Source: Lentisphaeria bacterium
Lineage (GTDB): Bacteria > Verrucomicrobiota > Lentisphaeria > Victivallales > GWF2-50-93
NCBI GenBank assembly: GCA_020056205.1
Contig: JAGVIF010000125.1
Span: 1 to 5,247, forward strand
Length of the DNA stretch: 5,247 nucleotides
Direction of reading: 5' to 3'
The position numbers and the translations under genes are program-made. Under the pieces are notes generated by a model. The model was not told the origin of the DNA and ran no database searches. It saw only the letters and a program-made list of their open reading frames with translations. Positions 1 through 5,203 of the stretch are shown here, piece by piece (position 1 is the stretch's first letter; the number at the start of each line of letters is the position of its first letter).

Positions 1-18
1 CTTGTTTTCTCGGAAAGG

Positions 19-46
19 AGTATAAGCCGACCTTAGCAAATGTCAA
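19..46 (-). promoter_or_regulatory. Sigma-70-like promoter reading off the left edge
   Basis: On the minus strand, TTGACA (complement of 41-46) is followed after 16 bp by TATACT (complement of 19-24). This is a near-consensus -35/-10 pair directed toward position 1, so it would drive a gene lying left of the window. The adjacent motif reading TTGCATTTGACATTT on the minus strand resembles, from memory, sequences upstream of REP-associated IS200-like transposases. That link is inference, because the transposase itself is not in view. The promoter call rests on hexamer and spacing match only. Confidence 0.5.
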
Positions 47-57
47 ATGCAAGAACT

Positions 58-86
58 GACCCCGACCCCTGCCCCCTCGACCCCTG
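58..86. repeat. Short degenerate GACCCC repeat at a mobile-element-like junction
   Basis: A C-rich stretch holds GACCCC at 58-63 and GACCCCTG at 64-71 and again at 79-86. Recognisable coding homology of the next gene begins abruptly at about 84, right at the last copy. The stretch therefore looks like the boundary where another element replaced the 5' part of that gene. The AACTGACCCC motif just before it resembles the ends of REP/RAYT-type elements, but this is recognition from memory and not proof. No complete gene is visible in positions 1-83. Confidence 0.35.
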
Positions 87-238
87 CTAATACTTGGAGT
101 CAATGATAGGACAAGGAAAGTCGTCGGGCTTTCGGACGATGAACTCACAAACTATCCTGACCGGATTTCAAACATCATCTACGACAACTGTTGTCCTCCC
201 GTAATCCCTGAGGTTTTCTCACAGAAGAGTTGCAGTTT
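84..238 (+). pseudogene. AlbA_2 (Schlafen-like) domain fragment, N-terminal piece of broken regulator
   Basis: The frame beginning at 84 reads LLILGVNDRTRKVVGL and continues with DRISNIIYDNCCPPVIPEVF until a TGA at 237-239. The pattern of LGV-D, a V-G-L turn, an ERI/DRI-NII helix and a PP-I-PE strand is characteristic of the AlbA_2 domain. That domain forms the N-terminus of the COG2865-type 'ATP-binding / predicted transcriptional regulator' proteins. The start codon and first part of the domain are missing: sequence upstream of 84 is unrelated and the same frame has a stop at 57-59. Homology ends near 225 and is taken over by the C-terminal part of the same family in a different frame (next entry). 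The piece is therefore a remnant truncated at its 5' end and cut internally. Confidence is good on family and high on it being non-functional. Confidence 0.65.
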
Positions 239-273
239 TTGACGATATAGTCGAAATAACTTCTCCCGGCTCA

Positions 274-714
274 ATGCCCGGCTCGCTTTCTCTCAATGAC
301 ATAGGAACAGGACGCTCCGAAATCAGAAACAAGGTAATCGCAAGGGTTTTCAAGGAAATAGGACTAATCGAGCAATGGGGAACAGGAATCAACAAAATAA
401 TCCGCCTTTGCGCTGGGAAAAATCTGAAACCTCCTGAATTCAAGGAACACGGCAGTTTCTTCCAAGTAAGCTTCCACAAGGCGGAAACTCCAATCAGCGG
501 AATATCCGAGGAATTAAATGAGGGATTAAGTGAGGGATTAAATTCACTTTACCTTGCAATTCGTAAAAATCCCGGAATAAGAGCAAAAGATATTCAGCAA
601 ATCCTTGAACAAAGGCCTATCAAAACCATTGAAAGGCAAATAATGGAACTGATTAAAAAGAAACTGATCGAACGCCGCGGAAGCCGCAAGACCGGCGGCT
701 ATTTCGCAAAGTAG
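274..714 (+). CDS. C-terminal fragment of AlbA_2/GHKL ATP-binding transcriptional regulator (probable pseudogene part)
   Basis: The product is 146 residues from the first ATG, but the frame is open back to 205 and its homology clearly starts earlier, with RVAVFDDIVEITSPGSMPG from about 223. That motif, then GTGRSEIRNKVIARVF (residues 11-26) and the nucleotide-binding glycine loop EQWGTGI (33-39), mark the end of the HATPase_c_4 domain of COG2865-type proteins. A linker with the repeat LNEG-LSEG-LN (81-90) follows. The rest, about 87-146, looks like a winged helix-turn-helix that would bind DNA. No Shine-Dalgarno precedes the ATG at 274, whose codon lies inside the conserved SPGSMPG strand, so it is unlikely to be a real start. 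Family members are usually about 400-600 residues. Together with the AlbA_2 piece upstream, this is best read as one gene with an internal deletion plus frame change. A translated DNA-binding fragment cannot be excluded. Confidence 0.6.
   Translation: MPGSLSLNDIGTGRSEIRNKVIARVFKEIGLIEQWGTGINKIIRLCAGKNLKPPEFKEHGSFFQVSFHKAETPISGISEELNEGLSEGLNSLYLAIRKNPGIRAKDIQQILEQRPIKTIERQIMELIKKKLIERRGSRKTGGYFAK
514..541 (+). repeat. 12-bp in-frame coding repeat (LNEG/LSEG)
   Basis: TTAAATGAGGGA (514-525) is followed by TTAAGTGAGGGA (526-537) and a partial third unit TTAA from 538. Because the period is 12 bp the repeats stay in frame and encode the linker between the ATPase end and the winged helix. From memory, variable-copy N-E-G-L type repeats are common at this place in COG2865-type proteins, so this supports the family call and is not a separate element. 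Confidence 0.6.
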
Positions 715-732
715 GACGGACTTGAGTCCGTC
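715..732. repeat. Perfect 8-bp inverted repeat directly after the stop codon
   Basis: GACGGACT (715-722) and AGTCCGTC (725-732) are exact reverse complements separated by TG. The repeat begins on the base following the TAG at 712-714. As RNA it would form a short stem with a tetraloop, but no T-run follows, so it does not look like an intrinsic terminator. It could be a REP-like palindrome or a site where sequence was inserted or lost. Position and symmetry are certain; function is not. Confidence 0.55.
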
Positions 733-770
733 AACGGAAATGTCGGGCTGGAAAACACGGCTTACTCAAC

Positions 771-1199
771 ATGAAAATTTCCAAAAAATCAATTTTGATA
801 TTCGTTTCAGGATTTGCATTCGCCGTGCTCGTAGGCATTGCTGTATTCATTTTCCTTTGCTTGGATCATGTCAAGAAATACGGGCTGATGTTCGCTCCAG
901 AAGTACATACCGATCAAAAAGTCAGAGAATCTTTCCGTGACGGAAGACACAGAAATGGCCTGCCAGATATTCCTCCAACGGCAAATAAGCTCCTATATAT
1001 TCAAAGTGGCGGTATCGATCCTACTTATTACACGGGTTTTTCTGCGTCAAAAGAAAATTGTGAAAAATTCATTAAAGATTTTTTACGTGAACACACAACT
1101 TTGGAAAAAAAGACCTTTTCAATTCCATTAACCAAGGATTCAGGCTTCCCGTCCACGTCATTTTCTCTTAAATGGGATGAATTCACGCCCCATCTTTAA
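771..1199 (+). CDS. Hypothetical single-pass membrane protein
   Basis: I do not recognise this 142-residue protein. Residues 1-7 are basic (MKISKKS) and 8-31 are strongly hydrophobic, which fits a signal anchor with the rest outside the cytoplasm. There is no lipobox. The outer part (about 35-142) is polar and contains IPPTANKLLYIQSGG (67-81), a short beta-rich stretch, and a predicted helix around SKENCEKFIKDFL. It resembles small membrane-anchored proteins of PVC-type bacteria that carry an 'IP-x-A-x-n' strand motif, but I cannot name a family. The protein ends shortly after SFSLKWDEF without a clear domain boundary, so C-terminal truncation is possible. The ATG has no obvious Shine-Dalgarno. 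The next gene has its own promoter, so no operon link is evident. Single-gene evidence is an open frame with plausible topology. Confidence 0.55.
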   Translation: MKISKKSILIFVSGFAFAVLVGIAVFIFLCLDHVKKYGLMFAPEVHTDQKVRESFRDGRHRNGLPDIPPTANKLLYIQSGGIDPTYYTGFSASKENCEKFIKDFLREHTTLEKKTFSIPLTKDSGFPSTSFSLKWDEFTPHL

Positions 1200-1239
1200 A
1201 TCTGAGAATTTATATAATCACTTATACTATCTGAACTGC

Positions 1240-1268
1240 TTGACTTAGTCCAAGCCTTAGCCTATACT
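1240..1268 (+). promoter_or_regulatory. Sigma-70-type promoter of the antitoxin-phosphoesterase-sulfatase operon
   Basis: TTGACT (1240-1245) and TATACT (1263-1268) are separated by exactly 17 bp, each hexamer one base from consensus (TTGACA and TATAAT). Transcription would start near 1275, giving a leader of about 25 nt before the antitoxin ATG at 1299. Only 2 and 22 bases separate the following genes and no other convincing promoter was seen between them, so this probably drives all three genes through 4556. Confidence 0.7.
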
Positions 1269-1283
1269 ACACTCTATAAGGCT
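1253..1283. promoter_or_regulatory. Inverted repeat over the -10 box, candidate antitoxin operator
   Basis: AGCCTTA (1253-1259) and TAAGGCT (1277-1283) are perfect reverse complements with a 17-bp gap centred on 1268, the last base of the -10 box. A dimer bound to both arms would cover the -10 element and the start site. Phd/YefM antitoxins are known to repress their own promoters by binding palindromes in this position, and the gene directly downstream encodes such a protein. The symmetry is seen in the sequence; operator function is inferred. Confidence 0.5.
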
Positions 1284-1298
1284 CAAAAGGAGTATTTT

Positions 1299-1514
1299 AT
1301 GCAGACGGTGAACATACATTATGCGAAGACGCATCTCTCCAGACTGCTTGCGAAAGTCGCAATAGGGGAGGAGGTGATCATTGCGAAATCCGGGAAGCCT
1401 ATGGCGAAGCTCTCAAGAGTGCATTCTTCGAAAAAGCGTGTGGGGGGGTTCGCCAAAGGACAGATAAAAATGTCCAAGGATTTCAACGATGAGGAATTGA
1501 TAAGGGTCGATTAA
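1299..1514 (+). CDS. Type II toxin-antitoxin system antitoxin, Phd/YefM family, without adjacent toxin
   Basis: The 71-residue protein opens with VNIHYAKTHLSRLLAKVAIGEEVIIAKSGKPMAKL (residues 4-38; family signature TVNIHEAKTHLSRLL...GEEVIIAR-GKPVA). This is the compact N-terminal fold by which Phd/YefM antitoxins dimerise and bind DNA. Residues 39-71 are basic then acidic, containing GFAKGQIKMSKDFNDEE, and correspond to the flexible toxin-binding tail. The tail seems a little short compared with relatives that continue past the 'DDF' segment. The start is set by AAGGAG (1287-1292) six bases before ATG, behind a strong promoter and candidate operator. The usual partner, most often a VapC-like PIN ribonuclease, is absent: the next gene, two bases after the TAA, is a metallophosphoesterase. 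A run of seven G (1442-1448) lies at the junction of the two domains. The family call is firm; the biological role without a toxin is open. Confidence 0.85.
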   Translation: MQTVNIHYAKTHLSRLLAKVAIGEEVIIAKSGKPMAKLSRVHSSKKRVGGFAKGQIKMSKDFNDEELIRVD

Positions 1515-1516
1515 AA

Positions 1517-3082
1517 ATGCGTTACGCGATAATATCCGACATTCACGCGAACAGACAGGCGCTCAATGTTGTCCTGATGGACATCAAGAGCATCGGTGTT
1601 GACAGCGTGATTTGTCTTGGCGATATTATAGGCTACGGTCCCAGCCCGGCAGAGACTCTTGAAAAAACTTACAGGGAATCTCATCATTTTGTGCTTGGCA
1701 ATCATGATGCTGTTATTTCAGGGCAACTTTCCGCCGACAATTTCAATGACAACGCGAAAAAACTGATAGAATGGACGTGCTCGCAGCTTGACAAAAAGGC
1801 GGGGGATTTTTTCAGTTCTCTGCCTCTTCAAATTAAAGGAGAAAAATTCCGTTGCGCGCACGGCAATTTCTCAAGTTCCGGGACATTCGGCTACATCATT
1901 GAGGATGACGAAGCAAGACTGGAATTTCAGAGTTGCTCAGAACAGCTTCTTTTTGTGGGGCACAGCCACATGCCGGGAATTTTCGTCTCCGGCAAAAGCG
2001 GGATAGTTCACTGGATAGAGGCAGGCGACTTCGGCGTCGAGGAGGGCAAAAGATATATCGTCAATGTGGGTTCAGTCGGACAGCCGCGCGACACGGACAT
2101 GAGAGCGTCGTACTGCATTTTCGATGTTGAAAAGGGCGATGTTCTTTTCCGCAGAATTCCTTTTGACATTGATGCCTACCGCGAGGATCAAAGGAAAAAT
2201 AAAATTCCAGAAAAAAGCAGTTATTTTATTGAGCTCTATCTTACAAACGTAGAAAAACCTCTTCGTGAAACTATTGGCTTCAAGGCGTTAAGCCCCGAGA
2301 ACGCGGTGAAAGCGGTGTCCGAGGTTAAGGATCTTAAAACCGCAGTTGAAAATCTCAGAAGAGCGAGGGTTATTCTCCTAATCTGTATTGTCATTCTTGC
2401 CTGCGCCGTAACCGCATCATTATATTTTTATAGAAAGGCTGAAAAGGAGAAAGCTATTATCGCCCAGGCCGCTGAAAAAACAACACAAGAACTCAAAGAT
2501 GAAATCGTCAAAGCGGGAGAAAAATTAGTTACAACTACTTACAAATCAGAGGCTTACACTCAGTTTGACCCTCCGATGGCAAGCGAATCTGAAATTATCA
2601 GCGCTCCCAGCATATCAGGAGAAATAAATAAGGGCAATCCTCTCAAAAACTGGAAAATTGAAGTTTCCGTCCCCGACAAACAAAAAATATCCACCGAATT
2701 TTACAGCGACAAAAAATACAAGGATATTCCGATCTTTAGAATCCGCTCTGACACCACGGACGACTTGACAATCAGCTTTTTGCCGGTAAAAGCCAAAGCC
2801 GGAATGATATTCTCCGCCTCCGCTCAATTCAAGAAAAACAGCCTTTCAGCAGGACACATCGCGCTCCAGCTTGTACTCGAAAAAAAAGACGGCACTGCTC
2901 TTGTCTTAGAACAAAATATTCCAAATGAAATAAGAGACAGCGGCAACTGGACAAGAAGGACATCGGTTACTTTGAGCAAGGATAAGGCTCTGCGCGAAGA
3001 CGGCTTGCTGTATTTTGTGATTAAAGGCAATTTCCAGGGAGAAATTCTCGTCAGAAACTTTAGTTTGATTGAAAAAAAATGA
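1517..3082 (+). CDS. Membrane-anchored metallophosphoesterase with C-terminal carbohydrate-binding-like domain
   Basis: A 521-residue protein in three parts. Residues 1 to about 240 form a complete calcineurin-like phosphoesterase of the YfcE/MJ0936 type (Metallophos_2): SDIHAN (D8, H10), GDIIGYG (D36), GNHD (N62, H63), AHG (H115), GHSH (H149, H151) and NVGSVGQPRD (183-192). All expected metal ligands are present, so it should be an active phosphodiesterase or phosphatase; the substrate is unknown. Residues 285-304 form a single transmembrane helix, followed by a charged, probably coiled-coil stalk (305-335). Residues 360-521 are beta-rich, with spaced W, F and G positions (GNWTRR; ILVRNFSLIEK at the end) resembling CBM4_9-type jelly-roll domains. 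With no signal peptide, the catalytic head should be cytoplasmic and the tail extracytoplasmic, although basic residues flank the helix on both sides. The start ATG lies two bases after the antitoxin stop, with AAGGG at 1502-1506. Stand-alone relatives are about 240 residues. Confidence 0.85.
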   Translation: MRYAIISDIHANRQALNVVLMDIKSIGVDSVICLGDIIGYGPSPAETLEKTYRESHHFVLGNHDAVISGQLSADNFNDNAKKLIEWTCSQLDKKAGDFFSSLPLQIKGEKFRCAHGNFSSSGTFGYIIEDDEARLEFQSCSEQLLFVGHSHMPGIFVSGKSGIVHWIEAGDFGVEEGKRYIVNVGSVGQPRDTDMRASYCIFDVEKGDVLFRRIPFDIDAYREDQRKNKIPEKSSYFIELYLTNVEKPLRETIGFKALSPENAVKAVSEVKDLKTAVENLRRARVILLICIVILACAVTASLYFYRKAEKEKAIIAQAAEKTTQELKDEIVKAGEKLVTTTYKSEAYTQFDPPMASESEIISAPSISGEINKGNPLKNWKIEVSVPDKQKISTEFYSDKKYKDIPIFRIRSDTTDDLTISFLPVKAKAGMIFSASAQFKKNSLSAGHIALQLVLEKKDGTALVLEQNIPNEIRDSGNWTRRTSVTLSKDKALREDGLLYFVIKGNFQGEILVRNFSLIEKK

Positions 3083-3104
3083 GGAATATCCAAAGAAAAG
3101 CAAA

Positions 3105-4556
3105 ATGAAAGAAAGACCCAACATTGTTCTCATATGCGCTGATCAGTGGAGGGGCGACTGCCTGAGCATTGACGGCCACCCCGCAGTACATACGCCTTAT
3201 CTGGATCAAATGGCGCTTGGCGGATGCCGTTTCACCTCGGCATATTCGTCCGTGCCGTCGTGCATTGCCGCAAGGGCCGCGCTTTTCACAGGACTTTCGC
3301 AGCGGACACATGGCCGCGTCGGATACAGGGACGGCGTGGAATGGAACTATGACACCACTCTTGCCGGAGAGTTCACAAGACACGGCTACCAGACCCAAGC
3401 AATTGGAAAGATGCACGTGTATCCCGAACGCAAACAGCTCGGATTCCAGAATGTCATCCTCCACGACGGGCACTTGCACTTCCCGAGAAGACAATCCCAC
3501 CGGCATCTGGATATTTATGACGACTATATCCCGTGGCTCCGTGAAAAACTGGGGGATCCTTCGGCGGAATACTTCGACCACGGACTCAACTGCAATTCGT
3601 TTGCCGTACGCCCCTGGGACAAGGATGAGAATCTCCATCCCACAAACTTCATCGTGTCGCAGGGAATAGATTTTCTGCGTCGGCGCGACCCGACAAAACC
3701 ATTCTTCCTATATCTCTCATTCCATCGTCCGCATCCCCCATTGGATCCTCCGGACTGGGCTCTCCGGCAGTATCTCGGCATGGAACTTCCATCTCCGCCA
3801 GTTGGCGATTGGAACAAGATATGGGAGAAACTCGACAACAAATGGGATCCGGCATTGACCCGCGGAAAAATACGCCCTGACATCCTCAGGCGCGCCCAGG
3901 CGGGGTATTACGGGCTGATAACCCATATTGACCATCAGATAAACAGATTCATGGAATCACTCGATGATTGGGGGCTCGACAATACATGGGTATGCTTCAC
4001 CTCCGACCACGGCGAACTGCTCGGCGACCATCACCTTTTCCGGAAAGTCTTTCCTTACGAGGGATCATCAAGAATCCCGCTTATCCTTAAATGGCCGGCC
4101 GGAAACAATTCAATAAAGAATGGCTCCGTTTTCAAACAGGTCGCTGAACTGCGGGATGTTATGCCGACGCTTTTGGAGTGCGCCGGACTGCCCATTCCGG
4201 AATCCGTAGAAGGAAAAAGCCTTCTTCCCGCCGCACAGGGCAAAAACATGAACTGGCGCGAATATATCCACGGGGAGCACCAATATTATGGAATGACTCC
4301 GCACTGGCTCACGGATGGAAAAGAAAAATACATCTGGTGTTCGGACACGGGGATCGAACAGCTCTTCGACCTCGAAAACGACCCACAGGAACTGCGCGAT
4401 CTTGCGGCATCGGGGGAAAAACCGGACAGGGTGGCGTTCTGGCGCTCGAAACTTGTCGGAGAACTGACTGGCAGAGAGGAGGGCTTTGTCGAGAACGGCG
4501 CTCTCAAACCAGGGCAACAGCCCAAAACCTGCCTAAACCACATTCTTCCGAAATAG
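3105..4556 (+). CDS. Type I (formylglycine-dependent) sulfatase, cytoplasmic
   Basis: From the ATG at 3105 this is 483 residues starting MKERPNIVLICADQWRGD, the normal opening of the sulfatase fold. I prefer it to the TTG at 3069, which overlaps the previous gene and adds 12 charged residues unlike the family. Numbering from that longer form, C65 lies in C-I-A-A-R, matching the (C/S)-x-(P/A)-x-R signature whose cysteine is oxidised to formylglycine; ALFTG follows. Other active-site marks are D25-Q26 for metal, GKMH (K114, H116), HRPHPP (219-224), TSDHGELLGDHHLFRK (D313, H314, K326), and a C-terminal subdomain with LFDLENDPQELRDL (432-445). The enzyme hydrolyses sulfate esters, and the overall pattern resembles gut and anaerobe 'arylsulfatases' of unknown substrate. 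No signal peptide is present, so it probably acts on imported sulfated sugars. It sits 22 bases after the phosphoesterase, apparently in the same operon. Maturation needs an FGE or anSME enzyme encoded elsewhere. Confidence 0.92.
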   Translation: MKERPNIVLICADQWRGDCLSIDGHPAVHTPYLDQMALGGCRFTSAYSSVPSCIAARAALFTGLSQRTHGRVGYRDGVEWNYDTTLAGEFTRHGYQTQAIGKMHVYPERKQLGFQNVILHDGHLHFPRRQSHRHLDIYDDYIPWLREKLGDPSAEYFDHGLNCNSFAVRPWDKDENLHPTNFIVSQGIDFLRRRDPTKPFFLYLSFHRPHPPLDPPDWALRQYLGMELPSPPVGDWNKIWEKLDNKWDPALTRGKIRPDILRRAQAGYYGLITHIDHQINRFMESLDDWGLDNTWVCFTSDHGELLGDHHLFRKVFPYEGSSRIPLILKWPAGNNSIKNGSVFKQVAELRDVMPTLLECAGLPIPESVEGKSLLPAAQGKNMNWREYIHGEHQYYGMTPHWLTDGKEKYIWCSDTGIEQLFDLENDPQELRDLAASGEKPDRVAFWRSKLVGELTGREEGFVENGALKPGQQPKTCLNHILPK

Positions 4557-4593
4557 TCAACCCGTGTACAACTTCAGACGTATAAGTTCAGTA

Positions 4594-4639
4594 AACCCTG
4601 CCTGCCTGTGGGTGCCCGCGCGCACAGGCAGGCAGGGTT
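4594..4639. repeat. Perfect 17-bp inverted repeat between convergent genes
   Basis: AACCCTGCCTGCCTGTG (4594-4610) and CACAGGCAGGCAGGGTT (4623-4639) are exact reverse complements around a 12-base GC-rich loop. The arms themselves contain three tandem CCTG units. The repeat lies 37 bases after the sulfatase stop and 22 bases beyond the 3' end of the convergent remnant. It would fold into a very stable hairpin in RNA from either strand and might stop transcription both ways. Neither side carries a T-run, so it is not a classical intrinsic terminator. A REP-like dispersed palindrome is the alternative. Confidence 0.7.
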
Positions 4640-4661
4640 CGGTGAATATTTACTCATCCTA

Positions 4662-5160
4662 TTACTTTACTTCTATGGCTGTGTGGATGTTTCCGAAGTG
4701 GGCGCTTACCTGGATTCCGGCAATGGAGTTTTTTATTTTTCAACGGTTTCTTTTGCTATTAAAATGCCTTCCATTCGTTGGTCATCTTTCTTCTGGAATT
4801 TTGACATTCTCCGAAGAATTTCGTCGGGAACTATCACACCCGGAACTTCATTTTTCATGAATTCGGCGTTGCGCGCGCTTGCCAGCGGCCAGACTCTGGC
4901 GACGACAGGGATATTGAAGCCCTGTATTTTTTCGAGAAAGGCAAAAAGCAGTTCTACGGCGAAAACCGGCTGTGTGATGAGGAGAACTCAGCGCCGGCGT
5001 TAAGATATTCGCTGTGAATATCTTCTACGACTTTCGGCGCGGAAAGGCACAGTTCCTCGAAACAGGTGTTCACAAAATAATTTCTCTTGTAAATTTCCGT
5101 TCCTATTCCGCCGTCAAAAACTAATATTTTTTCCCTAAGCAGCGCTTTTATATTTTTCAA
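4662..5160 (-). pseudogene. Collapsed bifunctional homocysteine S-methyltransferase / methylenetetrahydrofolate reductase
   Basis: Reading leftward from a TTG at 5160, the product starts as a homocysteine S-methyltransferase: LLREKILVFDGGIGTE (residues 7-22), FVNTCFEELCLSAPKVVEDI and HSEYLNAGAE. AAGGGG (complement of 5166-5171) five bases upstream supports this start. After AGAEF at about 4984 the frame fails, and from 4978 another frame reads ITQPVFAVELL, IPVVARVWPLASARNAEFM and NEVPGVIVPDEILRRM. That is the C-terminal half of a methylenetetrahydrofolate reductase. This frame stops at 4733-4735. Restoring one A in the A-rich run at 4729-4740 recovers SIAGIQVSAHFGNIHTAIEV, the normal end of the protein, with stop at 4662-4664. 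Bifunctional fusions in this order are known (YitJ-like, about 610 residues), making methyl-folate and passing the methyl group to homocysteine for methionine synthesis. Here roughly 400 residues are gone, including both catalytic cores, so it is not functional. Confidence 0.85.
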
Positions 5161-5180
5161 TTAAACCCCTTTTCTTAACT

Positions 5181-5203
5181 ACGAAACACACGAATTACAC
5201 GAA
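5181..5203. repeat. Three ACGAA units at 9-bp spacing
   Basis: ACGAA occurs at 5181, 5190 and 5199, giving an exact 9-bp period (ACGAAACAC, ACGAATTAC, ACGAAAAGT). It lies just upstream of the methyltransferase remnant on its 5' side. Similar CACGAATTACACGAA stretches are, from memory, frequent in intergenic DNA of several bacterial groups. The 44 bases that follow to the window end hold no feature I can support. Confidence 0.4.

Noticed and set aside
219..479. 86-codon minus-strand open frame
   Set aside because: It lies opposite the ATPase-like homology and has no family features of its own.
722..940. 72-codon forward open frame overlapping the hypothetical membrane protein
   Set aside because: It starts within the inverted repeat and is arginine-rich out-of-frame sequence; the 771-1199 frame has sensible topology.
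1200..1700. A toxin partner (PIN, RelE or Doc type) for the antitoxin
   Set aside because: I looked on both sides and both strands; upstream is a membrane protein, downstream the phosphoesterase starts after two bases, and the minus-strand frame at 1511-1705 shows no toxin motifs.
3069..3104. Extension of the sulfatase to an upstream TTG start
   Set aside because: It overlaps the phosphoesterase stop, has no ribosome binding site and adds a lysine-rich segment before the normal family start MKERPNIVLI at 3105.
3060..3638. 192-codon open frame on the minus strand
   Set aside because: It is antisense to the sulfatase, whose motifs are unmistakable; the protein shows no domain pattern.
4594..4639. 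Calling the inverted repeat a standard rho-independent terminator
   Set aside because: No T-run follows the stem on either strand, so only a repeat with possible terminator activity is claimed.
4608..5003. 131-codon forward open frame after the sulfatase
   Set aside because: It begins inside the 17-bp inverted repeat and is antisense to clear reductase homology on the minus strand; no recognisable protein.
5181..5203. CRISPR array
   Set aside because: Units are 5 bases at 9-bp spacing; no repeat or spacer of CRISPR length exists anywhere in the window.
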